DNA of 6,001 nt from an uncultured Flavobacteriales bacterium (GTDB taxonomy: Bacteria; Bacteroidota; Bacteroidia; Flavobacteriales; Schleiferiaceae), in the NCBI GenBank assembly GCA_903821715.1, contig CAIJMB010000114.1, positions 1-6,001 on the forward strand, read 5' to 3'. The position numbers were made by a program, and so were the translations under genes. Numbering within the stretch: position 1 is the first letter of the stretch; each line of letters begins with the position of its first letter. Below the pieces are notes generated by a model, which saw nothing but the letters and a program-made list of their open reading frames with translations, made no database searches and had not been told where the DNA came from. Below, in pieces: positions 1 through 6,001 of this stretch.

Positions 1-1
1 C

Positions 2-280
2 CCTGCCCTCGTGCTGGTGACTGGCCTCGAAATGAAGGTGGCCGTGGGCACTTCGCTCACCATCATTGCGTTCAAATCACTGATCGGATTCACGGGCGAC
101 CTCGGCCACATGGATGCGGATTGGACCTTGCTCCTAATCGTCACGGGAATTGCCATACTCGGAATGATTGTAGGCACCATACTATCGAAGCGAATCGCAT
201 CAGGCCCGCTTCAGAAGGCTTTTGGCTGGTTCGTGCTGATCATGGGACTCTTTATTTTGACGAAAGAATTTTTATCGTAA
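2..280 (+). CDS. TauE/SafE-family sulfite/anion exporter, C-terminal fragment (5' end outside window)
   Basis: The reading frame is open from base 2, so the gene starts before the window and only the last 92 residues are visible. A GTG at 11 could be read as a start, but the family motif runs straight through it, so it is internal. The motif TGLEMKVAVGTSL followed by a hydrophobic stretch and a GD pair is typical of the second half of TauE/SafE (DUF81-like) permeases. About three membrane segments are visible: roughly residues 19-33, 42-63 and 74-90 of the fragment, with a short basic loop (SKRIASG) between the last two. Family members are inner-membrane carriers proposed to export sulfite, sulfonates or related anions. 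The persulfide dioxygenase-rhodanese gene 30 bases downstream on the same strand supports a sulfur-oxyanion export role here. The family call is firm; the substrate is inferred from context. Confidence 0.88.
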   Translation, partial: PALVLVTGLEMKVAVGTSLTIIAFKSLIGFTGDLGHMDADWTLLLIVTGIAILGMIVGTILSKRIASGPLQKAFGWFVLIMGLFILTKEFLS

Positions 281-310
281 GACCAGCCTTGGCGTAACTT
301 GAAACCCACA

Positions 311-1822
311 ATGAACGTAGAACAGATTTACACCGGATGCTTGGCTCAAGGAGCCTACTTTATCTCGTCGAACGGCGAAGCAGTGGTCATTGACCCCTTG
401 CGCGAAACCAAGCCCTACCTAGACCGCGCTGAAGCCCTAGGCGTTCAGATCAAGTACATTCTCGAGACACACTTTCACGCAGACTTCGTGTCGGGCCACG
501 TAGCCCTTTCAAAGGCTACCGGCGCGCCCATTGTGTACGGACCCAATGCCAACCCTGAATTTGAGACCCACATTGCCAATGACGGTGAAGTTTTACACGT
601 TGGCGACGTGACCATCGAAGTCCTACACACCCCGGGCCATACCATGGAATCTACCTGCTACGTCCTGCGCAACGAAGCGGGCGAGCACGTAGCCATCTTC
701 TCGGGCGACACCCTCTTTTTGGGTGACGTAGGCCGCCCTGACCTAGCGCAAAAGGCCGCGAGTATGACCCAAGAGGATCTCGCGAGCATCCTGTTTGACT
801 CACTGCGCACCAAGATCATGACGCTTCCGCCGTCCATCACGGTCTACCCTGGCCACGGAGCCGGTTCGGCCTGCGGCAAGAACATGAGCAAAGAGACGGT
901 CGGAACCCTCGCCGAGCAGCTCGAAACCAACTACGCCCTTCGGGCCGACATGACCCGAGAAGAGTTCATCAAAGAAGTAACCGACGGACTGGGCGTGCCC
1001 CCCGCCTACTTCCCGATGAACGTAGCCATGAACAAAAAGGCCATTCCGGGTGCCGAAGAAGTGCTTGCCGAAGCATCTAAAGCGTTTGAGCCCGTCGCCT
1101 TCAAGGCCATGGTGGGCGAAATGGACGCACTTGTACTCGACACACGCAAGCCCGACGACTTCGCGGCAGGTCATATCCCTGGATCCATCAACATTGGTAT
1201 TGATGGCCAGTTTGCTCCGTGGGTGGGCGCGCTGATTCCGACCGACCAGACCCTGATGATCGTGTGCGAATCTGGTCGTGAAGATGAGGTCATTACCCGC
1301 TTGACCCGTGTAGGCTACGACCGCGTGCTGGGCTACCTCGAGGGCGGAATCGCCACGTGGACTCAAGCCGGACTAGCGACCGATACAGTCACTCGAATCA
1401 CGGCAACCGAACTTTCTAAGCGCCTTGCCGCGAAGCCTGATCTCAACATTGTCGACGCCCGCAAAGAAGGCGAATGGACGGCCCAAAACCTTCCGCAAGC
1501 CAAAAACATTGCGCTTGACGACCTGAATCTGAAGTTCAACGAGCTCCCCACCGGCAGTACGATGCACATTCACTGTGCGGGCGGCTACCGTTCGATGATC
1601 TACGCTTCAATCCTAAAGAGCCGCGGAATCCACGATCTCGTGGACGTAATCGGCGGCTTTGGAGCCATCAAGGACACGCCAGGCCTTGAGACCAGCGCCT
1701 ATGTATGCCCTAGCACGCTCAAAAAGCTCGAAGAAGAGAAGGCCGCAGCACATTCACACGCCGTTGCCGCAGGAGACGCACCCAAAGGCTTCATGGGCTG
1801 GCTGAAGAGTTTGCTCGGCTAA
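311..1822 (+). CDS. CstB-like persulfide dioxygenase: MBL-fold hydrolase fused to two rhodanese domains
   Basis: Likely oxidises persulfides and moves sulfane sulfur to give sulfite or thiosulfate in the cytoplasm during sulfide detoxification. From the ATG at 311 it has 503 residues; a TTG at 299 is in frame, but the family-like N-terminus (NVEQIYTGCLAQGAYFI) begins at the ATG. Residues 1-250 are the metallo-beta-lactamase domain: THFHADFVSGH (H54, H56, D58), PGH with H110, SGD with D133, and YPGHGAGSACG with H182 and C188. By analogy with ETHE1, H56, H110 and D133 would bind a single iron. Rhodanese domain 1 (about 268-355) has the GHIPGSINI motif and C319 in the loop CESGRED. Rhodanese domain 2 (about 375-460) has C422 in the canonical loop CAGGYRS. 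The tail, 470-503, is a charged helix, a His/Ala linker and an amphipathic end. The protein is longer than S. aureus CstB (about 444 residues), mostly through this tail. No Shine-Dalgarno is present. It probably shares a transcript with the upstream exporter. Confidence 0.92.
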   Translation: MNVEQIYTGCLAQGAYFISSNGEAVVIDPLRETKPYLDRAEALGVQIKYILETHFHADFVSGHVALSKATGAPIVYGPNANPEFETHIANDGEVLHVGDVTIEVLHTPGHTMESTCYVLRNEAGEHVAIFSGDTLFLGDVGRPDLAQKAASMTQEDLASILFDSLRTKIMTLPPSITVYPGHGAGSACGKNMSKETVGTLAEQLETNYALRADMTREEFIKEVTDGLGVPPAYFPMNVAMNKKAIPGAEEVLAEASKAFEPVAFKAMVGEMDALVLDTRKPDDFAAGHIPGSINIGIDGQFAPWVGALIPTDQTLMIVCESGREDEVITRLTRVGYDRVLGYLEGGIATWTQAGLATDTVTRITATELSKRLAAKPDLNIVDARKEGEWTAQNLPQAKNIALDDLNLKFNELPTGSTMHIHCAGGYRSMIYASILKSRGIHDLVDVIGGFGAIKDTPGLETSAYVCPSTLKKLEEEKAAAHSHAVAAGDAPKGFMGWLKSLLG

Positions 1823-1843
1823 TCATCGGTAGCTACTTCATAA

Positions 1844-1874
1844 AAAAAGCCGACCCAAACAGGGTCGGCTTTTT
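1844..1874. terminator. Bidirectional intrinsic terminator between convergent genes
   Basis: GCCGACCC (1849-1856) and GGGTCGGC (1862-1869) form a perfect 8-bp GC-rich stem around the 5-base loop AAACA. The stem extends by five A-T pairs (1844-1848 with 1870-1874) to 13 bp. The right arm is followed by T residues on the + strand, and the A-run starting at 1842 is a T-run on the - strand. It can therefore end both the sulfur operon (stop at 1822) and the oppositely oriented lipoprotein gene (stop at 1895). The rest of the 72-base gap shows nothing else. Confidence 0.9.
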
Positions 1875-1894
1875 CATTGCTCGTGTGCCTAAAC

Positions 1895-2749
1895 CTACTC
1901 GCGGATCCAGCGGTGGCCTCGACCACCCACGAGACCGATTCCGCCCACGACATTGCTAAAGATGGGCACGGGCTGGGTGAAGGGACCGCCACCTCCCTGT
2001 GCAGCCTGTAGTGAGCGCTCGTACTGCACTGTGGCTTCGTCGAGCTTCGAAATTTTGAGCTTTGTGGGAGTTCCTGAAACCCACTTGAAGACCTTGACCT
2101 CGATACTGCGCGTTTGGCCCAAAAAGAGGGCGTTGTCAAAGTCGATGCGCTCTCCGAAATCGCCACCAAATGCAGGCTGAAGTACTAATGGATCGTCAGA
2201 ATCTGCAAAAATCGGGTACTGTCCCCAGGTGGTATCGGTTTGGTCTTCGTAAAACTCAAGTCGGTAGTACCCTGCAACCCCATCGTCCTGCAGGGTCACG
2301 CGCATGAGAACGTAGGGCATGTTAAACATTCCATTCCCTGGATTGAATCCGATAGAATCCATGGTAAAGGTTCCTCCTAAGGCAAATCCCTTGGCGCTAC
2401 CCTCAACCTGCGGAAGTTCTCCCCACTTGGCCTTGATCGTGACCTTTTGGGCGGCCGCGGGCTTGAGCGGACTATAGTAGAATCCATCGGCGTTTCCGTC
2501 AGTGCGCAGCGTATCGAGCACGTTACCCAACGAGTCTTCGGCCCAGACAAGAGCGTCCGTAATACGCTGGGGTTCGCCCTGATCGAGGATTCCAATAGTA
2601 CGACTAAGGTGCGCTTTGAGCGTTTGATTGGGGTTGATGTCGGCGTAGAGCACGAGCACGGGATCCACCTGCTCGGCATCAAACGGAATAATGCGTTCGC
2701 ACGAGGTTCCGACGAGTACGGCTGCTGCTGCAATGATTAGTTTGTTCAT
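1895..2749 (-). CDS. DUF4249-family outer-membrane-associated lipoprotein, partner of TonB-dependent receptor
   Basis: 284 residues from the ATG at 2749. A TTG at 2764 is in frame, but using it would overlap the upstream receptor gene and add residues before the signal peptide. The N-terminus MNKLIIAAAAVLVGTSC is a lipoprotein signal with likely lipidation at C17; the residues before the Cys (GTS) are a relaxed lipobox, as is common in Bacteroidota. The early motif (ERIIPF, then DPVLVLYADINPNQ around 29-43) and the end (PFTQPVPIFSNVVGGIGLVGG, about 252-272) match the DUF4249 pattern of an N-terminal beta-rich domain and a closing SN-x-x-GG-x-G motif. Family members are encoded beside TonB-dependent receptors and are thought to be surface or periplasmic lipoproteins helping substrate capture; the substrate is unknown. 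The gene starts 4 bases after the receptor stop codon, so the two are almost certainly cotranscribed and probably translationally coupled. Confidence 0.87.
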   Translation of the reverse strand: MNKLIIAAAAVLVGTSCERIIPFDAEQVDPVLVLYADINPNQTLKAHLSRTIGILDQGEPQRITDALVWAEDSLGNVLDTLRTDGNADGFYYSPLKPAAAQKVTIKAKWGELPQVEGSAKGFALGGTFTMDSIGFNPGNGMFNMPYVLMRVTLQDDGVAGYYRLEFYEDQTDTTWGQYPIFADSDDPLVLQPAFGGDFGERIDFDNALFLGQTRSIEVKVFKWVSGTPTKLKISKLDEATVQYERSLQAAQGGGGPFTQPVPIFSNVVGGIGLVGGRGHRWIRE

Positions 2750-2753
2750 CGTG

Positions 2754-5126
2754 CTAGAATTCAAACGAGTAAGAAATGGATGGAATCAACGGAAAGAGGC
2801 CGAAGCCCTTGAGCACCCGGTTGTTGCTGTCGTCGTATCCAAAGTCCATATAAAAAATGTTGATGCGGTTGTACGCATTGTACACGCCGAACTGCCATGC
2901 GCCGTCGCCCCAGCGAGTCGGCCGCTTCCACGTCAGCGAAATGTCGGCGCGGTGGTAGGCGGGCTCGCGGAACGAGTTGCGTCCCTCGATGGATTCCACG
3001 GTCTGAAGCCAGGTTCCGTCAAAGGCATCTTCGGGGCGCGCAAACATTTTGCGGGTGGCGAGGGTCACGGCGCGGCCGGTTCCGTACACGAATACGGCGC
3101 CCATCGAGAGGTTCTCGTTGAAGCTGTGGTTGAAGACTACGCTGAGGTCGTGGCGGCGGTCGTAGGTGTAGGGGAAGGGATCGCCAAAGTTGAGCTCGTC
3201 AAACTGGCGCGTGGTCTTTGCCAGTGTGTAGCCAATCCAGCCCGTCGATTTGCCAGTCTTTTTCTCGAGCAAAAATTCGCCGCCGTAGGCCCATCCGCGG
3301 CCCGTGGTGATCTTGGTCTGCCAGTCGCTAAAACCGAGAAAGAAGGTCGCGCCCTCTTTGTACTCGATTAGGTTACGCATGTCTTTGTAGTAGCCCTCGA
3401 TGCTGAATTCCCAGCCCTTGCCGAGGTTGTGGGCGTAACCAATGGCGGATTGCCAGGCCTCCTGGGGGCGGACGTTTTCAGTGACCGGAACCCACAAATC
3501 TGTCGGCAATCCGATGGTTTGATTGGCCAAAAGGTGCAGGAACTGCGCCATCTGCACGTAGCTCCACTTGATTGAACCGCGCTCGCTCACCAGATAGCGC
3601 GCCGAAAAGCGGGGCTGTACACTGAGGTAGTTCTTGGTTCCAACATTAAAGCCGTTGGCGTGAAAGCCCGCGTTCACGCGCAAGCGGTCGTTCAGCGCGA
3701 TGTCGACAAGGCCGTAGGCGACTTGGTCCAGGGCGCGTTGGGTAGTCGAACCAAACGACGTGTCGAGGTTGGTGCCGCCGTCGCTCCAGTTCCAGCTGCT
3801 GACGCCCGGTTCAAAGGTGTGCTGGGTAACGCTCGCACCCCACTTGAAGGTGGTTTTGGAATCCCATCGGTACTCAAAGTCCCACTTGCCGCCGACGTCC
3901 TCGATCGAGCTCAGGTAGGCAATGGCGTACTTGCTCGTGAAGTCGCCGGTGGGCGACTCTTCACGGTCCTCGCCTTTGATGTCGGTAATGAATCGGTAGC
4001 GGCTGTAGGTCGCCGTCGCATTCGAGAACAGCTTGGGACTCATCACCCACGACCAGCGTGCGGTGGCGATTTGGTTGCCCCAATTCAGCGAGTTGTCGAG
4101 TGTATTGGTAAATCGCGTCCCGTTGAATTCGTAGGACTCGCTAGTGCGCGCGTAGGCCTCGTCCAAACCTTGGTAGTAGCTAAGATAGATCTGGTGGTTG
4201 CGGTTGATTTGATGGTTGATCTTGCCGTTGAGGTCGTAGAAGTAGTAGCCGCCACGGGTATTCGGACTTTGGGCCGCGATCAGGGGCTGCGCCAGCACAT
4301 CTAGGTAGGTGCGTCGGGCGCTCAGCAGCACTGAGGTCCGATCCTTCCACAGTGGTCCTTCGACGGTTAGCTTGCTCGAAATCAATCCGATAGCCCCTGT
4401 CGCCTTCCACTCTTTGCGGTTGCCCTCTTTCATTCGGATGTCGAGGACGCTTGACAGACGGCCCCCGTAGTTGGCGGGGAATCCGCCTTTGATCAGGTCC
4501 ACCGAGTTGATGGCGTCTGCGTTAAACACGCTAAAAAATCCGAAGAGGTGGTTGACGTTGTACACAGGGACCCCGTCGATCAGAATCAGGTTTTGGTCGG
4601 GGCCGCCGCCGCGGACGTAGAAGCCAGAGGTGCCCTCGGTTCCGCTTTGCACGCCGGGCATAAGCTGAATAATTTTCAAAATATCGGTCTCGCCGAGCAG
4701 TACGGGTAAGTTTTTCACGGACTTCATGCTGAGCGAAACCGTACTCATCTGTACCTCATCTTGAATAGGACGGTCGGCAACAACCTCTACTTCATTGAGT
4801 TCCACATCGAGTGGCGTGAGCATCAAATCCGCCTTTGCGGCGCCCGATCCCGGCCGCACGGTCCGCAACTCAGGGTTGAATGTGGGGTAGCTCGCCTGAA
4901 GCCGGGCGGAGTCGCCCTGCACGGTCAAGCTGTAGAATCCGTAGGCGTTGGTTTGGGTCGAACGGCCAGTGACGGCGTCGTAGACGTAAGCGCTGATGAG
5001 CGCCTCTCCGGACGACGCGTCGCGCACAAATCCGCTCGCCGTCCACGTGCGCTGGGCCCATGCGTTCGCGCTGAGGGCAAGTGCAAGAACTGCCAATGCG
5101 GCCTGCTTTTTTAGTAAAAACTGCAT
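2754..5126 (-). CDS. TonB-dependent outer-membrane receptor with carboxypeptidase-like regulatory domain and plug
   Basis: 790 residues, complete. Active, TonB/ExbB-driven import across the outer membrane is the family role; the ligand cannot be read from sequence. Residues 1-24 are a signal peptide (KK, hydrophobic core, cut after AWA before Q25). Residues about 28-104 are a carboxypeptidase-regulatory-like beta-sandwich (SGFVRDASSGEALISAYVY, then TNAYGFYSL). Residues about 112-235 are the plug: NEVEVVADRP linker, NLPVLLGETDILKIIQLMPG, YVRGGGPDQNLILIDGVPVY, and GGFPANYGGRLSSVLDIRMKEG. The remainder is the beta barrel, including IGLPTDLWVP near 540, EGYYKDMRNLIEYKEG shortly after, and YDRRHDLSVVF near 658. 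It ends in the aromatic beta-signal SYSFEF, with terminal Phe expected for Bam-mediated assembly. It is first in a two-gene operon with the DUF4249 lipoprotein, an arrangement typical of this receptor subfamily. No Shine-Dalgarno; the leader is A/T-rich. Confidence 0.94.
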   Translation of the reverse strand: MQFLLKKQAALAVLALALSANAWAQRTWTASGFVRDASSGEALISAYVYDAVTGRSTQTNAYGFYSLTVQGDSARLQASYPTFNPELRTVRPGSGAAKADLMLTPLDVELNEVEVVADRPIQDEVQMSTVSLSMKSVKNLPVLLGETDILKIIQLMPGVQSGTEGTSGFYVRGGGPDQNLILIDGVPVYNVNHLFGFFSVFNADAINSVDLIKGGFPANYGGRLSSVLDIRMKEGNRKEWKATGAIGLISSKLTVEGPLWKDRTSVLLSARRTYLDVLAQPLIAAQSPNTRGGYYFYDLNGKINHQINRNHQIYLSYYQGLDEAYARTSESYEFNGTRFTNTLDNSLNWGNQIATARWSWVMSPKLFSNATATYSRYRFITDIKGEDREESPTGDFTSKYAIAYLSSIEDVGGKWDFEYRWDSKTTFKWGASVTQHTFEPGVSSWNWSDGGTNLDTSFGSTTQRALDQVAYGLVDIALNDRLRVNAGFHANGFNVGTKNYLSVQPRFSARYLVSERGSIKWSYVQMAQFLHLLANQTIGLPTDLWVPVTENVRPQEAWQSAIGYAHNLGKGWEFSIEGYYKDMRNLIEYKEGATFFLGFSDWQTKITTGRGWAYGGEFLLEKKTGKSTGWIGYTLAKTTRQFDELNFGDPFPYTYDRRHDLSVVFNHSFNENLSMGAVFVYGTGRAVTLATRKMFARPEDAFDGTWLQTVESIEGRNSFREPAYHRADISLTWKRPTRWGDGAWQFGVYNAYNRINIFYMDFGYDDSNNRVLKGFGLFPLIPSISYSFEF

Positions 5127-5212
5127 GAATTCAGAAATTATAAGTACAAAGATGCGGCCTTGACCGCGGCTTTGCCTAAGTTTGGATGCACAAAATCACC
5201 CCAACGTTGCAT
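5127..5212. promoter_or_regulatory. Divergent intergenic promoter region between two TonB-dependent receptor genes
   Basis: These 86 bases are the only place for promoters of both divergent receptor genes. For the - strand gene, CATCTTTG (5154 down to 5147) is one mismatch from the Bacteroidota -7 consensus TAnnTTTG, and TATAAT (5142 down to 5137) lies just downstream. Neither has a convincing TTTG or TTG element at the usual upstream distance, so the - strand promoter is unresolved. A short inverted repeat GCGG/CCGC (5154-5157 and 5164-5167) sits near the middle, too short to call an operator. That the region holds promoters is inferred mainly from gene layout. Confidence 0.5.
5177..5184 (+). 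promoter_or_regulatory. Candidate Bacteroidota -7 box (TAAGTTTG) for the second receptor gene
   Basis: TAAGTTTG is an exact match to TAnnTTTG, the -7 element used by the Bacteroidota primary sigma factor. Transcription would start near 5190, giving a leader of about 20 bases before the ATG at 5213. It would also exclude the in-frame ATG at 5186, which would lie upstream of the transcript start. The nearest TTG upstream (5160-5162) is only 14 bases from the box, closer than the usual -33 spacing of about 19-21, so the promoter is incomplete by consensus. Confidence 0.4.
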
Positions 5213-5218
5213 ATGCAA
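5207..5218. repeat. Perfect 12-bp palindrome spanning a start codon
   Basis: TTGCATATGCAA reads the same on both strands and contains the ATG (5213-5215) of the second receptor gene. In DNA it could bind a dimeric regulator; in RNA it could fold as a weak 4-bp hairpin (UUGC/GCAA) with the first two bases of the start codon in the loop. One or two 12-bp palindromes are expected by chance in 6 kb, so the position is the only reason to note it. Confidence 0.4.
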
Positions 5219-6001
5219 TTCAATAAACTACTCCTTTTTGCGGGCGCAGCCTTGCTCAGCCTTCAACTCAGTGCCCAAACACTGACTCAAACGGTTCGCG
5301 GAACCGTCGTAGACGTCGACTCCAAGTACCCCCTACCCGGGGCCGTGGTGCGGGTCGGCGACCAAACGGTTCAAACAGATGAAAACGGGCAGTTCACCCT
5401 GCGCAACGTCCCCATCGGACGCCAAACCGTGGTCGTCAACTTGTTTGGCTACGAATCGCGCAACCAAGCAATTGAACTGAATTCCGCCAAAGAAGCGGTG
5501 CTGCAGTTCGGACTTTTGGAATCGAGCGTCAGCCTCGAAGAAGTGAGCGTCACCGCGACCGCGTCGGGCCAAGCCAAAAACGAAATGGCCACAGTCAGCG
5601 CGCGACAGTTCAGTGTTGAAGAAACTAACCTCTACGCCGGCAGCCGCGGCGAACCCGCGCGCATGGCGACCAACTTTGCGGGCGTTCAGGGATCCGACGA
5701 CCAGCGCAACGACCTCGTCGTGCGCGGCAACACTCCGTCGGGCGTGCTTTACCGCATGGAGGGCATCAACATTCCAAACCCCAACCACTTCAGTATTCCA
5801 GGCACCGGCGGCGGCCCCGTGACCATTTTGAACAACAAATTCCTCGCGAATTCTGACTTTTTCACTGGAGCCTGGCCCGCCGAGTACGGCAACGCCATCG
5901 CGGGTGTATTTGACCTGCAGATGCGCGACGGCAACAACCAAAAGTTCGAAGGCAGCGCGCAGCTCGGCCTGCTCGGCACCGAGCTCATGCTCGAAGGTCC
6001 G
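5213..6001 (+). CDS. TonB-dependent receptor with carboxypeptidase-like regulatory domain, N-terminal part (3' end outside window)
   Basis: An open frame of 263 codons from the ATG at 5213 to the window edge, with no stop. Residues 1-21 are a signal peptide (NK, LLLFAGAALLSLQ, cut near SA before Q22). Residues about 27-103 form a carboxypeptidase-regulatory-like domain (RGTVVDVDSKYPLPGAVV, TDENGQFTLRNVPIGRQTVV, FGYES). SLEEVSVTA (107-115) leads into the plug, with very conserved subfamily signatures: NEMATVSARQFSVEET (123-138), DDQRNDLVVRGNTPSG (162-177), LNNKFLANSDFFTGAWPAEYG (206-226, without its last residues quoted as essential) and GVFDLQMRDGNN (231-242). The barrel would follow outside the window. 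An ATG at 5186 would add MHKITPTLH before the signal peptide and is less likely. It is oriented away from the other receptor and belongs to a different subfamily: their plug motifs differ throughout. Such proteins are outer-membrane importers; the ligand is unknown and no binding partner is visible. Confidence 0.9.
   Translation, partial: MQFNKLLLFAGAALLSLQLSAQTLTQTVRGTVVDVDSKYPLPGAVVRVGDQTVQTDENGQFTLRNVPIGRQTVVVNLFGYESRNQAIELNSAKEAVLQFGLLESSVSLEEVSVTATASGQAKNEMATVSARQFSVEETNLYAGSRGEPARMATNFAGVQGSDDQRNDLVVRGNTPSGVLYRMEGINIPNPNHFSIPGTGGGPVTILNNKFLANSDFFTGAWPAEYGNAIAGVFDLQMRDGNNQKFEGSAQLGLLGTELMLEGP

Noticed and set aside
299..310. TTG at 299 as the start of the MBL-rhodanese gene
   Set aside because: An ATG four codons later begins the conserved family N-terminus, and the TTG adds only KPT with no ribosome-binding signal to favour it.
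800..1366. 188-codon open frame on the - strand opposite the MBL-rhodanese gene
   Set aside because: It overlaps both the metallo-beta-lactamase and first rhodanese domains of a clear gene, and its His/Gly/Val-rich product resembles nothing known.
2750..2764. TTG at 2764 as the start of the DUF4249 gene
   Set aside because: It would overlap the receptor stop codon. The ATG at 2749 directly begins a typical lipoprotein signal peptide.
2691..3371. 226-codon open frame on the + strand opposite the receptor gene
   Set aside because: It lies wholly antisense to a well-supported TonB-dependent receptor, has a low-complexity Val/Ala/Gly/Arg-rich translation with no recognisable domain, and is explained by the codon bias of the GC-rich gene on the other strand.
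3660..4304. 214-codon open frame on the + strand inside the receptor barrel region
   Set aside because: Antisense shadow of the beta-barrel coding sequence. The translation is Val/Ala/Arg/Gly-rich, without signal peptide or domain.
5160..5165. TTGACC as a sigma70-type -35 element
   Set aside because: It resembles TTGACA, but no matching -10 lies about 17 bases downstream, and Bacteroidota promoters do not follow that consensus.
5186..5212. ATG at 5186 as the start of the second receptor
   Set aside because: It would place nine extra residues (MHKITPTLH) before the signal peptide and sits only 2 bases after a consensus -7 box, so it would lie upstream of the expected transcript start.
5333..5941. 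202-codon open frame on the - strand opposite the second receptor
   Set aside because: The + strand frame here encodes unmistakable plug-domain motifs, so the opposite frame is a shadow.

Overview
The window looks like ordinary chromosome of a Bacteroidota bacterium. The evidence is two outer-membrane TonB-dependent receptors of the Bacteroidota type (each with a carboxypeptidase-regulatory-like N-terminal domain before the plug), a DUF4249-type lipoprotein paired with one of them, no Shine-Dalgarno sequence before any start, and a TAnnTTTG-type -7 box. G+C is clearly above 50% by eye, high for many Flavobacteriia, so I do not go below phylum.

Region 1 (1-1822, + strand) is a sulfur-handling pair. 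It holds the C-terminal end of a TauE/SafE-family membrane transporter (gene cut by the window edge) and, 30 bases later, a complete CstB-like fusion of a persulfide-dioxygenase metallo-beta-lactamase domain with two rhodanese domains. Together they suggest oxidation of persulfide to sulfite or thiosulfate in the cytoplasm and export of the sulfur oxyanion.

Region 2 (1823-1894) is a short convergent gap with a strong 13-bp hairpin. It has an A-run on one side and a T-run on the other, so it can terminate both flanking units.

Region 3 (1895-5126, - strand) is a two-gene operon: a 790-residue TonB-dependent receptor followed after 4 bases by a DUF4249 lipoprotein. This is a common Bacteroidota uptake pair whose substrate cannot be read from sequence.

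Region 4 (5127-5212) is an 86-base divergent promoter region. Region 5 (5213-6001, + strand) is the N-terminal 263 residues of a second, unrelated-subfamily TonB-dependent receptor that runs off the window.

I found no mobile element, CRISPR array, RNA gene or clearly new system. The points most worth a second look are the complementary departures from consensus in the two rhodanese domains, the amphipathic C-terminal tail of that protein, and the 12-bp palindrome over the start codon of the second receptor.
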